64,000 nucleotides of DNA, taken from assembly GCF_001447155.2 (NCBI RefSeq), contig NZ_CP014754.1:2790001-2854000 (forward strand). Direction: 5' to 3'. Under the pieces are notes generated by a model. That model saw only the letters and a program-made list of their open reading frames with translations. It had not been told where the DNA came from and ran no database searches. How positions within the stretch are numbered: the stretch's first letter is position 1; each line of letters opens with the position of its first letter. The position numbers were made by a program, and so were the translations under genes. This DNA is from Marinobacter sp. LQ44. GTDB lineage: Bacteria; Pseudomonadota; Gammaproteobacteria; Pseudomonadales; Oleiphilaceae. Below, piece by piece: positions 1-9,929 of the stretch.

Positions 1-1428
1 GGCACAGCCTTTGGCCGGCTGAGCGATAACTGGAGCACCCTGGTGTCTGTCAGCCAGAGTGATCACGAGCCCTTCAAGGATGGGAACGGTGAGCGTGTTG
101 CCGGCAGCGATGCCCGTCAACAGCTTGGCTTTGCCAAACTGGTGGGCCAGTTGCCGGCCGATCAGACCCTGAAACTCAGTCACGAAGTCCGCACCGACAA
201 GGGAGAACGGCCCCAGCGCCCACAGTGGATCGTCAGTGGTTTCAATCGCCTGTACGACCTTGATGGCCGCCGGGATACCACCACTCTGAATTACGGATTC
301 GCACCCTCCGGCAATGCCCTGGTGGATCTGGAAGCAACCGTTTACCACACCGAGTCCGACATCGAGCAGAACGTTGAGGACCGCTGGGGTCGCTACTTCG
401 GGTTCAGCAAGAACACCGGCGGCGACCTCCGCAATACCAGCCGTTTCGGCGAGCACAGCCTCACCTACGGCGTGGACTACCGGGAAGACAAGGTCAACGC
501 CGGCTACGAGGACGACAAGAAAGCCGAACAGCAGACCGGTGAAGTGCTGGGTATCTACCTCCAGGGTGATGTATGGCTCACCAGCCGTCTGCTGTTCAGT
601 GCCGGTGCCCGCTATGATGACTACCGGCTCAAGGACAACAATGACCAGCGCTTCAGTGAGGACGAGGTCAGTCCGAACGCCAACCTGGCCTGGGAGGTGG
701 TCGACGGTTTGACGCTGAAGGCCGGCTATGCCGAGGCATTTCGTGGGCCCACCACCCAGGACTCCTTCAAACTGGAAGGCTCGGAAAACGATCCCGACCT
801 GAAGGGGGAAAAGGCCCGCAATACCGAAGTCGGTTTCGACTACCGCTATGACCGCTTCCGCCTGTCTGCGGAGGTGTACCGTTCCGAGATCAAGGATGCG
901 ATTGCCGACCCGCTGCTGCCTTTCCGGGAGTCCATCTACAAGAACATCGGTGACCTGGAGTCCGATGGTTACCTGATTTCAACCGGTTACCAGTGGCAGG
1001 CGCTGTCCGCCGGGCTCAGTTTCCACAGCAACGATGCCGAAGTGGATGGCCAGCCGTTGACCGTTTACGAGCATAACCTGCTTGGCAACACCATGGGCGA
1101 CACCTGGATTGCTGATCTGGCCTACCGCTGGGACCGCAACCTGGAGTTCGGCTGGCAGGGCCGGTTCGTCAGGGGTATTGATGGCCTGGAAACCTCTGTG
1201 GGTACCATCGACAAGCCCGGCTACGGCGTACACGACGTGTTTGTCCATTGGCTGCCCACCGGCAGTGAAAACCTGAGACTGACCCTCACGGTCAAGAACG
1301 TCGGTGACAAGCAGTACCTGGATCATGCCAGTAACGCCGATTACCAGCATATCGAGGACTACGAAGGCATTGTCGGTATGCCCGAACCCGGTCGTGACAT
1401 TCGCCTTGGCCTGGCCATGCGGTTCTGA
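1..1428 (+). CDS. TonB-dependent outer-membrane receptor, C-terminal part (partial)
   Basis: The frame is open from base 1, so the gene starts outside the window; about 475 residues of beta-barrel are present and the plug domain is missing. Seen: alternating aromatic strands, a segment reading KAGYAEAFRGPT that matches the barrel signature of siderophore receptors, and a C-terminal end VKNVGDKQYLDHAS...LGLAMRF closing on an aromatic residue as outer-membrane proteins do. Nine bases later begins a substrate-binding protein, then permease and ATPase, so the receptor probably passes a ferric siderophore or similar chelate across the outer membrane to that importer. The ligand cannot be read from the sequence. 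Confidence 0.9.
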   Translation, partial: GTAFGRLSDNWSTLVSVSQSDHEPFKDGNGERVAGSDARQQLGFAKLVGQLPADQTLKLSHEVRTDKGERPQRPQWIVSGFNRLYDLDGRRDTTTLNYGFAPSGNALVDLEATVYHTESDIEQNVEDRWGRYFGFSKNTGGDLRNTSRFGEHSLTYGVDYREDKVNAGYEDDKKAEQQTGEVLGIYLQGDVWLTSRLLFSAGARYDDYRLKDNNDQRFSEDEVSPNANLAWEVVDGLTLKAGYAEAFRGPTTQDSFKLEGSENDPDLKGEKARNTEVGFDYRYDRFRLSAEVYRSEIKDAIADPLLPFRESIYKNIGDLESDGYLISTGYQWQALSAGLSFHSNDAEVDGQPLTVYEHNLLGNTMGDTWIADLAYRWDRNLEFGWQGRFVRGIDGLETSVGTIDKPGYGVHDVFVHWLPTGSENLRLTLTVKNVGDKQYLDHASNADYQHIEDYEGIVGMPEPGRDIRLGLAMRF

Positions 1429-1436
1429 GGTCGCTG

Positions 1437-2585
1437 ATGGCATTGTCACCGTTTGTCGCCGCCCTGCTGGGCGGCGTTCTTCTGATCCAGGCTGGCGTGG
1501 TCCAGGCGGCGAGAACCGTCACGGACCTGGCCGACCGGCAGGTGTCCATCCCCGAGTCCGTGAACCGGGTGATACTGGGTGAGAGCCGCTATATACCGGC
1601 GCTGGCGATTCTGGACGGCGATGCAACGATTGATCGCCTGGCCGGCATATTGCCGGATTTCGAACAGACCGACCCCGGTGGTTATGCCCAGTATCTGGAA
1701 CGCTTTCCCGCATTGGCGGAGGTGCCCAAGGTGGGGCATGCATCTGCCGACAGTTTCAGTCTGGAATCGGTGCTGGCCATCGGGGCCGACCTGGCCATCT
1801 TCAGCCTGGAGGGCCATGGTCCCGGCGCCCACAACAGGGCGTTGATTGAGCGCCTTGAGCGGGCTGGCGTGGCGGTCGTGTTTGTCGATTTCCGACAGCA
1901 GCCCCTGGTCAATACACCCCGAAGTATGGCCCTGCTGGGAGATGTGCTTGGCCGAGAGCAGGAGGCGCAGAGGTTCAACCGTTTCTACCGGGAGGAGCTT
2001 GCACGGGTCAGTGAGGTGGTATCTGACATCCCTCCGGACAACCGGCCCAGGGTGTTTCTCCACAGCCGGTTAGGCCTGCATGACAGCTGCTGCGAAACCA
2101 TGGTCCGGGGAATGATGGGGCGCTTCATTGACGCCGCGGGCGGGCGCAATGTGGCGGCAGACCGGGTGCCCGGGGTTTCCGGTGTGATGAATCTGGAGTA
2201 TCTGCTCAGTGACCCTCCCGATCGCTATCTGGCCACGGCCATTGGTTCGCGCAAGTACCAGGTGTCCGACGCGGATCAGCCCTATGTGATGCTGGGGGCA
2301 GGTGTTGATGGGCCGATGGCCCGCGAGTCGTTCCGCCGAGCGACGGATCGGCCCGGGCTTCGGGCCCTGGAGCCAATCCGGGAGCAGCGGGCCATGGCGA
2401 TCTGGCATCACTTCTATAACACACCGATGAACGTGGTAGCGGTTCAGGCGCTGGCTCGCTGGCTGCACCCGGAGGCGCTGTCTGAACTGGACCCGGAGCA
2501 AACCCTGGAAACCTTTTACCGGGAGTTTCAACCGGTGCCCCTGGATGGCCGTTACTGGATCACGCTTGGCGAGGAAACGCTATGA
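1437..2585 (+). CDS. Periplasmic substrate-binding protein of siderophore-type ABC importer
   Basis: 382 residues. The N-terminus is a signal peptide (hydrophobic run ending near AGVVQAA, about residue 25). The rest matches the FecB/BtuF-type periplasmic binding fold, with the early segment TVTDLADRQVSIPESVNRV typical of the family and two lobes. It should capture the ligand released by the upstream TonB receptor and deliver it to the permease. The stop overlaps the permease start by four bases, indicating translational coupling. There is no lipobox cysteine, so it is likely soluble periplasmic. Confidence 0.88.
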   Translation: MALSPFVAALLGGVLLIQAGVVQAARTVTDLADRQVSIPESVNRVILGESRYIPALAILDGDATIDRLAGILPDFEQTDPGGYAQYLERFPALAEVPKVGHASADSFSLESVLAIGADLAIFSLEGHGPGAHNRALIERLERAGVAVVFVDFRQQPLVNTPRSMALLGDVLGREQEAQRFNRFYREELARVSEVVSDIPPDNRPRVFLHSRLGLHDSCCETMVRGMMGRFIDAAGGRNVAADRVPGVSGVMNLEYLLSDPPDRYLATAIGSRKYQVSDADQPYVMLGAGVDGPMARESFRRATDRPGLRALEPIREQRAMAIWHHFYNTPMNVVAVQALARWLHPEALSELDPEQTLETFYREFQPVPLDGRYWITLGEETL

Positions 2586-3676
2586 CGTCGCCGAGTGCAG
2601 GCGCTGCCGCCAACCGGACAGGCACGCCGGCGGATGGCGGGCTGGCGAGCCAGTACCGCCGTTTTGTGTTCCGGCGGGTACTGTGTCTGGCCGGTCTGGT
2701 GACTGCGGCGGTGGCTGCTTTGCTGGTGGACATCGCCTCGGGGCCGGCCATGCTGGGTTTGCTGGACGTGATTCGCGGGCTGTTGAATCCTGAAAGCCTT
2801 AATGCCGGCACCCGGGTGATCATTCAGGACATCCGGGTGCCCTACGCGTTGATGGCGGTGGTGGTAGGCGCCTGCCTGGGCCTGGCCGGCGCCGAGATGC
2901 AGACCGTACTGAACAACCCCCTGGCCAGCCCGTTTACCCTGGGCGTCGGCGCGGCTGCCACCCTGGGGGCGTCGCTGGTTATCGCCTTCAATATCTCGGT
3001 ATTGGGGTTGGCGGCCCATGTGCTGTTGCCGCTGTCGGCCTTTGTGTTCGCTGCGGCCGCCTCGTTACTGATTCTGGTACTGTCACGTAGCCTGGGCGCT
3101 TCGGTGCATGCGGTGGTGCTGTTCGGTATTGCCCTGTTATTCGGTATCAACGCGGTGGTGGGACTGATCCAGTTCATGGCCGACGCCGAGTCGGTCCAGC
3201 AGATTGTATTCTGGACCATGGGCAGCCTGGCCAGGGCCAGTCTGGACAAAGTGGCTATCGTGGCCCTGGTGCTGGCGGTGTGCCTGCCGTTTTCCCTTCG
3301 TAATGCCTGGGCCATGACCCTGCTGCGCAGTGGTGAAGAGCAGGCCCGCAGTCTGGGCATCCGGGTGGAGCGCATGCGCCTGGTGGTGCTGATGCGGGTG
3401 AGCCTGTTGACGGCGGCGGCCATGTGTTTCGTTGGGGAAATCGGTTTTATAGGCCTGGTGGCACCCCACATTGCCCGGTTGATGCTGGGGGAAGATCACC
3501 GTTTCCTGCTGCCGGGCAGCGCCCTGGCCGGGGCCGTCCTGCTGTCGTTGTCATCCATCGCCAGCAAGCTGCTGGTGCCGGGAGTGGTATTGCCGGTGGG
3601 GATTGTGACCGCCCTGGTAGGTATCCCGCTGTTTATCACGCTGATCATCGGCCGCAGCAGGAGGGCTGCGTTGTGA
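2582..3676 (+). CDS. FecCD-family ABC permease for siderophore-type ligand
   Basis: 364 residues, strongly hydrophobic with about ten membrane segments. Family motifs are visible: RVPYALMAVVVGACLGLAGA near residue 80, NPLASPFTLGVGAAA near 120, GFIGLVAPHIARLMLGEDHR near 285 (the loop that contacts the ATPase), and a C-terminal LVGIPLFITLI. It is the inner-membrane channel of the importer, working as a dimer with the ATPase encoded next. It overlaps its upstream neighbour by 4 bp and the ATPase start by 4 bp, as in a tight operon. Confidence 0.93.
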   Translation: MTSPSAGAAANRTGTPADGGLASQYRRFVFRRVLCLAGLVTAAVAALLVDIASGPAMLGLLDVIRGLLNPESLNAGTRVIIQDIRVPYALMAVVVGACLGLAGAEMQTVLNNPLASPFTLGVGAAATLGASLVIAFNISVLGLAAHVLLPLSAFVFAAAASLLILVLSRSLGASVHAVVLFGIALLFGINAVVGLIQFMADAESVQQIVFWTMGSLARASLDKVAIVALVLAVCLPFSLRNAWAMTLLRSGEEQARSLGIRVERMRLVVLMRVSLLTAAAMCFVGEIGFIGLVAPHIARLMLGEDHRFLLPGSALAGAVLLSLSSIASKLLVPGVVLPVGIVTALVGIPLFITLIIGRSRRAAL

Positions 3677-4458
3677 CCCTGAAACTGCAATCCGTGACCG
3701 CCGGCTACCGGAACCGATCCGTCTTCACCGGACTTACCATGCCCGAGATACCCGCGGGCTCACTGGTGGCCGTGGTTGGCCCTAATGCCGTGGGTAAGTC
3801 CACGCTGCTGAAATCCATTGCCGGCCTGCTGCCGATTGCCGGCACCATGACCTTTGCCGGGGAAAACCTGGCGGCGATTACCGCCCACCAGCGCATTCGT
3901 CGTGTCGGCTACCTGCCCCAACCACTGCCCCAGGCCATTCCCCTGGTGGCCTACGAAACTGTGTTCAGCGCCTGCCGCTCTGCTCGCGGCGACTGGTCCC
4001 GGGAAGAGACCGAGCTGGCGATTGAAGAGATCTTCGACACCCTGGGTATCCGGCAACTGGCGCTTCGGCGGCTGTCGGAAATGTCTGGTGGTCAGCGCCA
4101 GATGGTAGGGCTGGCCCAGGTTCTGGTGCGCCAGACGCCATTGATGCTGCTGGACGAGCCCACCAGCGCTCTGGATCTGCACTGGCAGCTCAACGTGCTC
4201 AACGCAGTGCGTGACGCCACCAGCCGGACCGGCTCGATTGCCTTGGTGGCCAGCCATGATCTCAATCTGGCCCTGCGCTATTGCGACCAGGTTCTGGTGT
4301 TGTCTCCCGGCGGCCAGGCCGTGCTGGGCTCCCCGGCCCAGGTACTGACGCCGGAGCTGCTGGCCAAAACCTATGGTATCGAAGCCCGAATCGAACAATG
4401 CTCTCGTGGACACCCCATCGTGCTGGCGGATCGTCCGCTATCCGCCAGTGTTAACTGA
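3673..4458 (+). CDS. FecE-type ABC transporter ATPase
   Basis: 261 residues from a GTG at 3673 that overlaps the permease stop (GTGA). Longer upstream in-frame starts lie inside the permease and are not credible. Walker A GPNAVGKST, signature LSEMSGGQRQ, Walker B LMLLDEPTSALD and the switch histidine in ASHD are all present, so it should be active. It powers import through the adjacent FecCD permease. One oddity is alanine in place of the usual glycine in the P-loop middle (PNAVGKS), a mild variation. Confidence 0.92.
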   Translation: MTLKLQSVTAGYRNRSVFTGLTMPEIPAGSLVAVVGPNAVGKSTLLKSIAGLLPIAGTMTFAGENLAAITAHQRIRRVGYLPQPLPQAIPLVAYETVFSACRSARGDWSREETELAIEEIFDTLGIRQLALRRLSEMSGGQRQMVGLAQVLVRQTPLMLLDEPTSALDLHWQLNVLNAVRDATSRTGSIALVASHDLNLALRYCDQVLVLSPGGQAVLGSPAQVLTPELLAKTYGIEARIEQCSRGHPIVLADRPLSASVN

Positions 4459-4482
4459 CGCACTGATATCGAGGAAACTGCC

Positions 4483-4761
4483 ATGCCAACCATGAACGCC
4501 CAAGTGGCCAGCACCGATCCCGGTCGCCTGATCAATCGCCTGTGCAAACACTTTCGCCACAAGATTGAGGCTGAGTGGAGCGAGACTGATGGCAGGCTGA
4601 CTTTCTCCATTGGCGAATGCCGGCTCGAAGCAGCAGACGGTAAGTTGCTTATGCGGTGCCAGTCACCCACCGAGACAGAGCTGGAGGAACTGGGCCAGGT
4701 GGTAGCTTCCCACCTCATCCGCTTTGCCGGCGATGAGGTGGATGAGGTTCATTGGAGTTAG
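4483..4761 (+). CDS. DUF2218 family protein
   Basis: 92 residues with no signal peptide. It has the DUF2218 pattern: N-terminal TDPGRLINRLCKHFRHK, a short beta region with FSIGECRLEA, and a C-terminal helix ending in ELGQVVASHLIRFAGDE. Members of this family are commonly found beside iron/siderophore uptake genes; their biochemical role is not established. It follows the ATPase by 24 bp on the same strand and is probably its last operon gene. Confidence 0.82.
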   Translation: MPTMNAQVASTDPGRLINRLCKHFRHKIEAEWSETDGRLTFSIGECRLEAADGKLLMRCQSPTETELEELGQVVASHLIRFAGDEVDEVHWS

Positions 4762-4897
4762 ACGGACGACGGGATCAGTTTTGTCGGACGAAAACGCAAA
4801 AACAGCGCCACGGCCAGAAGGGGGCGGTCAGTATCGGGTTGTCGGAATCCTTGCCGGTCTCTGCGTCCATACTTGCCTCACCCGTTTATCCTGTGAA

Positions 4898-5710
4898 TCA
4901 GCCAAACAGCTCCTGCAGTTTCTCACCCGGGTCTGGCGCGCGCATGAAAGATTCACCCACCAGAAACCCGTAAATGCCCCGGCTGGTCATGGCCTCAACA
5001 TCTGAACGGGTCATGATCCCGCTCTCGGTAATGGTCAGTCGGTTTTCGGCAATCCGGTGGTGCAGTTCAAAGGTGGTGTCCAGCGACACTTCGAAGTTGT
5101 GCAGGTTGCGGTTATTGATGCCCACCAACGGTGTGCTCAGGGTCAGGGCATCGTCCAGTTCTTCGCCGTCGTGTACTTCCACCAGCACATCCAGGCCAAT
5201 CTCGTGGGCAATACCTTCCAGCTCCTGCATCTGGTCTTTGGTCAGGCAGGCGGCAATCAGCAGAATGCAGTCGGCACCAATGGCCCGGCTTTCATACACC
5301 TGATAGGGCGCCACCATGAAGTCCTTGCGGATCACCGGCAGGCTGCAAGCCGCGCGGGCTGCTTTCAGGTAGTCTTCGTGGCCCTGGAAGAAGTTTTTGT
5401 CAGTCAGCACTGACAAGCAGGCGGCACCGCCTTTTTCGTAGCTTTCGGCAATGCGTTCCGGTTCAAAGGGATCTCGCAGGATGCCTTTGCTGGGTGAAGC
5501 CTTCTTGATCTCGGCAATGACCGCCGGCCTCTGAGCTTCGATGCGGGTGCGCAGGGCATTGGCGAATCCACGCGCAGGAGCTTGGTCGCCCGCCATGGCT
5601 TTCAAATCCGCAATCGAAACCTTAGGCTTACGTTCATCAATTTCTTCCCATTTCCGGTCAACGATTTTACGCAGGATGGTGGGAGTCTTATCCAAATGTC
5701 TGTCAGTCAT
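4898..5710 (-). CDS. trpC: Indole-3-glycerol phosphate synthase
   Basis: 270 residues, the normal length of monofunctional TrpC. It converts carboxyphenylamino-deoxyribulose phosphate to indole-3-glycerol phosphate in tryptophan synthesis. Visible TIM-barrel motifs: [18 protein letters not shown] (phosphate and catalytic lysine), [32 protein letters not shown] and [11 protein letters not shown]. Last gene of the trpEGDC run. It is separated from trpD by about 165 bp that hold a palindromic repeat, which may affect its expression relative to trpD. Confidence 0.97.
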   Translation of the reverse strand: MTDRHLDKTPTILRKIVDRKWEEIDERKPKVSIADLKAMAGDQAPARGFANALRTRIEAQRPAVIAEIKKASPSKGILRDPFEPERIAESYEKGGAACLSVLTDKNFFQGHEDYLKAARAACSLPVIRKDFMVAPYQVYESRAIGADCILLIAACLTKDQMQELEGIAHEIGLDVLVEVHDGEELDDALTLSTPLVGINNRNLHNFEVSLDTTFELHHRIAENRLTITESGIMTRSDVEAMTSRGIYGFLVGESFMRAPDPGEKLQELFG

Positions 5711-5734
5711 AGCAGGCCCGTCTAAAGTATGCGA

Positions 5735-5846
5735 GACCGGTTGCGGGGAGGCTTTCCAAAACTCTCTGTAGCCAGGGATGGCTACAGCGAAGCCCTACAG
5801 GGACGTACTTGTGGGCGTGTTTTGGAAAGCCTCCCCGCAGCCGGTC
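5735..5846. repeat. Palindromic repeat, copy A (28-bp arms, conserved centre)
   Basis: Two 28-bp arms (5735-5762 and 5819-5846) are complementary except for one position that gives a G-T pair, around a 56-nt centre. The centre holds a second perfect hairpin, TGTAGCCA/TGGCTACA, and the words CCAGGGATGGC, AGCGAAGC and GGACGTACTTGT. The same centre, with unrelated arms, recurs at 22964-23073 (inverted) and 23179-23288. It lies between trpD and trpC inside an operon, so it could act in RNA as a processing or attenuation structure. Confidence 0.85.
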
Positions 5847-5874
5847 GCCCAGCAGCAAAGTTAAAGGCGCGTGA

Positions 5875-6903
5875 TTAAAAGCACTGTGAAAAATCAGCCA
5901 GCTCCGACATCTTGCCAGCCGCGAGTCCCGAACCCATGGCATCGAGTGCCATATCAACCCCTTCTCTGGCGGTCCTGGCCAGGCCGGCGACATAAATGGC
6001 TGCGCCGGCGTTCAGGGCGATCATGTCGCGGGCCTTTTCGGTGGTTTCGTCGTGGCTGCGGCCGAAAGCGGCGCGAATGAGTTTCAGAGATTCATCGGCA
6101 CCATCCACCGACAGACCCACCAGCGACTGGCTCTTGATGCCCAGGTCTTCCGGCGTCAGGTCGTATTCGCTGATTTCGCCATCTTTCAGTTCGGCTACGT
6201 GGGTGACGGTGGCCAGGCTGATTTCATCCAGGCCGTCCTTTGAGCAGACCACCATAATGTGTTCTGCGCCCAAACGCTGCATCACTTCTGCCATCGGGCG
6301 GCACAGTTCCCTGGTGAACACACCGATCAGCTGGCGAGTGACGCCGGCCGGGTTGGTCATCGGGCCAAGGATATTGAAGATGGTCCGGCAGCCCAGCTCC
6401 CGGCGCGGTCCGATAGCATGTTTCATGGCGCCATGGTGGGCCGGCGCAAACATGAAACCGACGCCGATCTGTTCGACACAGCGGGCCACTTCTTCCGGTT
6501 TCATGTCCAGATTGATGCCGGCCTTTTCGATCAGGTCGGCGCTGCCGCTCTTGGACGATACGCCCCGGTTGCCGTGCTTGGCGACGAAGCCGCCGGCTGC
6601 AGCCACCACGAAGGCTGAGGCAGAGGAGACGTTGAACAGATTGGCGCCATCGCCCCCGGTGCCGACGATATCCACCAGCGGGCTGGCGTTAATGCTGACC
6701 TTGGTGGCCAGTTCACGCATCACTTCGGTGGCGCCGGTGATTTCGTCGATGGTTTCGCTTTTCAGGCGCAGGCCCATCAGAAATGCGCCGATCTGGGCGT
6801 CGGTGGCTTCGCCATTCATCACGATGCGCATCACATCCTTCATCTCGTCCCGGGACAGGTCCAGGTTGGAGGCAATGCGGTTCAGTGCTTGTTTCATGTC
6901 CAT
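5875..6903 (-). CDS. trpD: Anthranilate phosphoribosyltransferase
   Basis: 342 residues. It transfers phosphoribose from PRPP to anthranilate. Diagnostic motifs are present: [19 protein letters not shown] (the GTGGD PRPP loop), [17 protein letters not shown], and [20 protein letters not shown] for anthranilate binding. TrpD is separate here from TrpG, which is its own gene 17 bp upstream, as in pseudomonads. It shares the minus-strand operon with trpG and trpE upstream and trpC downstream. Confidence 0.97.
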   Translation of the reverse strand: MDMKQALNRIASNLDLSRDEMKDVMRIVMNGEATDAQIGAFLMGLRLKSETIDEITGATEVMRELATKVSINASPLVDIVGTGGDGANLFNVSSASAFVVAAAGGFVAKHGNRGVSSKSGSADLIEKAGINLDMKPEEVARCVEQIGVGFMFAPAHHGAMKHAIGPRRELGCRTIFNILGPMTNPAGVTRQLIGVFTRELCRPMAEVMQRLGAEHIMVVCSKDGLDEISLATVTHVAELKDGEISEYDLTPEDLGIKSQSLVGLSVDGADESLKLIRAAFGRSHDETTEKARDMIALNAGAAIYVAGLARTAREGVDMALDAMGSGLAAGKMSELADFSQCF

Positions 6904-6920
6904 GGGGCGTCGGCCTCTTG

Positions 6921-7499
6921 TTATGTTCTCAGGAAGTTGCGCAGCAGTTCGTGGCCCTGTTCGGTCATGATCGACTCGGGGTGGAACTGCACGCCTTCGA
7001 TGGGCAGGGTCTTGTGGCGCACGCCCATGATTTCTTCAACGGAGCCGTCGTCGTTGCGGGTCCAGGCGGTCACTTCCAGGCAATCGGGCAGAGTGTCTTT
7101 GTCAATCACCAGGCTGTGGTATCGGGTGGCCTGCAAGGGATTGTTCAGGCCCCGGAACACGCCGATATCCTTGTGGTACACCGCCGACACCTTGCCATGC
7201 ATGACTTTGCCGGCACGGATAATATCGCCGCCGAACACCTGGCCGATGGACTGGTGGCCCAGACAAATGCCCAGAATCGGCAGCTTGCCGGCGAAGTGGC
7301 GAATGGCGTCCATAGAGATGCCTGCCTCGTTGGGCGTGCAGGGGCCCGGGGAAATCACCAGCCGTTCGGGCTTCAGGGCTTCAATCTGCTCGATGGTGAT
7401 TTCGTCGTTCCGGTATACCTGCACATCGGCACCCAGCTCCGCCAGGTACTGCACTACGTTGTAGGTGAAGGAATCGTAGTTATCGATCATCAGCAACAT
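6921..7499 (-). CDS. trpG: Anthranilate synthase glutamine amidotransferase subunit
   Basis: 192 residues, a class I glutamine amidotransferase. It supplies ammonia to TrpE. The nucleophile is Cys79 in [11 protein letters not shown], with the catalytic HPE triad in [13 protein letters not shown] and the oxyanion segment [13 protein letters not shown]. It could also serve PabB (the pabA role), as TrpG does in several bacteria; the sequence alone does not separate these roles. It begins 16 bp after trpE stops, so the two are translated from one message. Confidence 0.95.
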   Translation of the reverse strand: MLLMIDNYDSFTYNVVQYLAELGADVQVYRNDEITIEQIEALKPERLVISPGPCTPNEAGISMDAIRHFAGKLPILGICLGHQSIGQVFGGDIIRAGKVMHGKVSAVYHKDIGVFRGLNNPLQATRYHSLVIDKDTLPDCLEVTAWTRNDDGSVEEIMGVRHKTLPIEGVQFHPESIMTEQGHELLRNFLRT

Positions 7500-7515
7500 A
7501 ATCTGTTCCTCCGCC

Positions 7516-9003
7516 TCAATGGTCGTAGTCGTTGTAGGTCATGGCCACGGCCTTGAAGATGGCGCGGCCCTTGTTCATGGTTTCTTTCCATTCGAGGCGG
7601 GGAATGGAGTCTGCCACCACGCCGGCGCCGGCCTGGATGTGCAGGGTATTGTCCTTGATCACCGCGGTGCGGATGGCGATGGCGGTGTCCATGTTGCCGT
7701 TGAACGACAGGTAGCCAACCGCGCCGCCGTAGACGCCACGCTTCACCGGTTCCAGCTCGTCGATGATTTCCATGGCGCGGATCTTCGGTGCGCCGCTGAG
7801 GGTGCCGGCGGGCAGGGTGGCTCGCAGTACGTCCAGGCAGCTGGTGTTTTCTTTCAGCCGACCGGTCACGTTAGAGACAATGTGCATGACGTGGGAATAA
7901 CGCTCCACGATCATCTTGTCGGTCAGTTTGACGGTGCCGGTTTCCGATACCCGGCCGGCATCGTTGCGCCCCAGGTCGATCAGCATCAGGTGCTCGGCGA
8001 TTTCTTTGGGGTCGGCCAGCAGTTCTTTTTCCAGGGCCTTGTCCTCGGCATCGGTGGCGCCGCGTTTGCGGGTGCCGGCGATGGGGCGGACGGTGACTTC
8101 CTCATCTTCCACCCGGGCCAGGATTTCCGGAGAGGAGCCGACAATGTGGAAGTCTTCCAGGTCCAGGAAGTACATGTACGGCGACGGGTTCAACACCCGC
8201 AGCGAACGATACAGGTTCAGGGGCGGTGCCTCGAACGGGATCGACATGCGCTGGGAGATGACGGTTTGCATCACGTCGCCGTCCAGCACGTAGCCCTTGA
8301 TTTTGTCCACCGCGGCTTCGAATTTGTCCTGGCTGAAGCCGGAAATAAAGTCGCTCTCGTCCACCACCTTGCCGCGCAGATGTTCCGGTGTGCGGGGGGC
8401 GTTGGCGGTCTGGCGGTGCAGCTGGCTTTCCAGTTCGTCGATGCGGGCCTGTGCTGTCTGGTAGGCACCGTCAATTGACGGGTCCGCGTGCACAATCAGG
8501 TGCAGCTTGCCGCGCAGGTTGTCGAACACCACGATTTCATCGGACACCATCAGCAGGATATCCGGGGTGCCGATCTTGTCGGGCGGGCAGCTGTGGCGCA
8601 GGCGTTTCTCGATGTAGCGCACGGTGTCATAACCGAAGTAACCCACCAGGCCACCATTGAAACGGGGCAGTTCCGGCAGGTCCGGGGCATGGAATCTCTT
8701 CTGGTAGTCGTCCACGAAAACCAGGGGGTCGTCCACTTCGGCCTGTTCAACCACCTTGCCGTTGCGGCTGACCTCAATGCGATGGTCGAAGACTTTCAGC
8801 ACTTCCCGGCTGGGCAGGCCAATAATGGAATAGCGGCCCCATTTCTCGCCACCCTGTACCGATTCAAACAGGTAGGAGTAAGGCCCACTGGCCAGTTTCA
8901 GATAGGTGCTGAGGGGCGTGTCGAGGTCCGCCAGTACTTCGCGGTACACGGGGATACGGTTGTAGCCGGCTTCAGCGAGCTCGTGGAATTGCTCGGGTGT
9001 CAT
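7516..9003 (-). CDS. trpE: Anthranilate synthase component I
   Basis: 495 residues. It converts chorismate to anthranilate using ammonia from TrpG. The chorismate-binding domain is intact, with [56 protein letters not shown] and [15 protein letters not shown]. An N-terminal tryptophan feedback site of the LLES type is suggested by the [18 protein letters not shown] segment. First structural gene of the trp run. The 236 bp before it contain a candidate Trp-rich leader peptide. Confidence 0.97.
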   Translation of the reverse strand: MTPEQFHELAEAGYNRIPVYREVLADLDTPLSTYLKLASGPYSYLFESVQGGEKWGRYSIIGLPSREVLKVFDHRIEVSRNGKVVEQAEVDDPLVFVDDYQKRFHAPDLPELPRFNGGLVGYFGYDTVRYIEKRLRHSCPPDKIGTPDILLMVSDEIVVFDNLRGKLHLIVHADPSIDGAYQTAQARIDELESQLHRQTANAPRTPEHLRGKVVDESDFISGFSQDKFEAAVDKIKGYVLDGDVMQTVISQRMSIPFEAPPLNLYRSLRVLNPSPYMYFLDLEDFHIVGSSPEILARVEDEEVTVRPIAGTRKRGATDAEDKALEKELLADPKEIAEHLMLIDLGRNDAGRVSETGTVKLTDKMIVERYSHVMHIVSNVTGRLKENTSCLDVLRATLPAGTLSGAPKIRAMEIIDELEPVKRGVYGGAVGYLSFNGNMDTAIAIRTAVIKDNTLHIQAGAGVVADSIPRLEWKETMNKGRAIFKAVAMTYNDYDH

Positions 9004-9108
9004 GGTTCGGTTTCCTGAAATCTGATCTGCGTTTTGTCAGAACGGTGTTACACCGCTGTGACCGGTGGTGCGGGCAAACAGGCATGCGCCATCAGCCCCG
9101 TGGCTTGC

Positions 9109-9219
9109 TCAGCCGGTGCGCCATCGCCACCATCGTGTTGCGCGGGTTGTCAGGATGCCTCGCGCTGCAGTCAGATTCAGTCCCTGCACGGCAGGAATCT
9201 CCCGAATTGATGTGTTCAA
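9109..9219 (-). CDS. Candidate trp leader peptide (WWRW)
   Basis: A 36-codon frame between gph and trpE starts with TTG at 9219, with an AAGGA Shine-Dalgarno nine bases upstream (9229-9233). It ends ATRWWRWRTG before TGA. Three Trp codons out of four near the 3' end is the hallmark of a trp attenuation leader, and attenuation of trpE is known in Pseudomonas. Between it and trpE, three segments (CACCG, CGGTG, CACCG near 9042-9070) can form alternative hairpins, but I see no U-run, so a classical intrinsic terminator is not evident. The start codon is weak and the call is tentative. Confidence 0.45.
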   Translation of the reverse strand: MNTSIREIPAVQGLNLTAARGILTTRATRWWRWRTG

Positions 9220-9239
9220 AATAAAACGTCCTTGTGAGA

Positions 9240-9929
9240 TTACAAAAGCTCGGCCAGCGAATCAACAACAGCATCTGCACCGAGACTGTCTACTGGCCCG
9301 CCAAAGTTGTAGCCGTACCGCACGGCTACGCATGGGATGCCCGCGGCCAGGGCGGCTTTTACGTCGGCTTTGGAGTCCCCGACCATCACCGTGGTGCCCC
9401 GTGTGCCGCCCAGTTTTTCCATGGCGTGCAGCAAGGGCGCCGGGTCCGGTTTTTTCACTGGCAGGGTATCGCCACCGACCGAGAGGTCGAACCACTGATC
9501 CAGACCGGTTTTTTCCAGCAACGGCTGAACAAACTGGTCAGGTTTGTTAGTGACCACGGCCATCCGGCAGCCCAGTTGCCTCAGGTGGTCCAGGCAGTCA
9601 TGGACGCCGGGAAATACCTCTGAATGCCGGCCATTCAACTGGCCGTAGGCGTGATAGAAAATGGTCAGGGCGTCGTTGAACAGCGCCTCATCTTTAGCGG
9701 TGGCGGGTTCCCAATCGGTTTTTCCGGCCAGGGCCCGGCGCACCAGAACCTGGGCGCCGTTGCCAACCCAGGTGCGCACCTTGTCCAGGCCTGCCGGGCT
9801 ACGCCCCAGGTGCTCCAGCATCTGATCCACGGCGGCGGCCAGATCCGGTGCGCTGTCTACCAGGGTGCCGTCCAGATCAAACAGGGCCACGCCCGGCCAG
9901 CGGGCGTTGAACAGGCCTTTCAGGCTCAT
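9240..9929 (-). CDS. gph: Phosphoglycolate phosphatase (HAD family)
   Basis: 229 residues. HAD motif I is [18 protein letters not shown], motif II is AVVTNKPDQ, and motif III/IV is [17 protein letters not shown]. It dephosphorylates 2-phosphoglycolate, in salvage of products of DNA repair or photorespiration-like chemistry. It overlaps the rpe stop by 4 bp, the common rpe-gph-trpE arrangement of gammaproteobacteria. Its 3' end probably carries the promoter of the trp leader. Confidence 0.93.
   Translation of the reverse strand: MSLKGLFNARWPGVALFDLDGTLVDSAPDLAAAVDQMLEHLGRSPAGLDKVRTWVGNGAQVLVRRALAGKTDWEPATAKDEALFNDALTIFYHAYGQLNGRHSEVFPGVHDCLDHLRQLGCRMAVVTNKPDQFVQPLLEKTGLDQWFDLSVGGDTLPVKKPDPAPLLHAMEKLGGTRGTTVMVGDSKADVKAALAAGIPCVAVRYGYNFGGPVDSLGADAVVDSLAELL

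Noticed and set aside
3424..3672. Long N-terminal extension of the first ABC ATPase
   Set aside because: It lies inside the permease gene in another frame; the GTG at 3673 fits the family start and couples to the permease stop.
4762..4897. Terminator between the DUF2218 gene and trpC
   Set aside because: No stem with a T-run was found in this convergent gap.
9092..9280. 62-codon minus-strand frame between gph and trpE
   Set aside because: It overlaps the gph end and has no useful features; the Trp-rich candidate is in a different frame.
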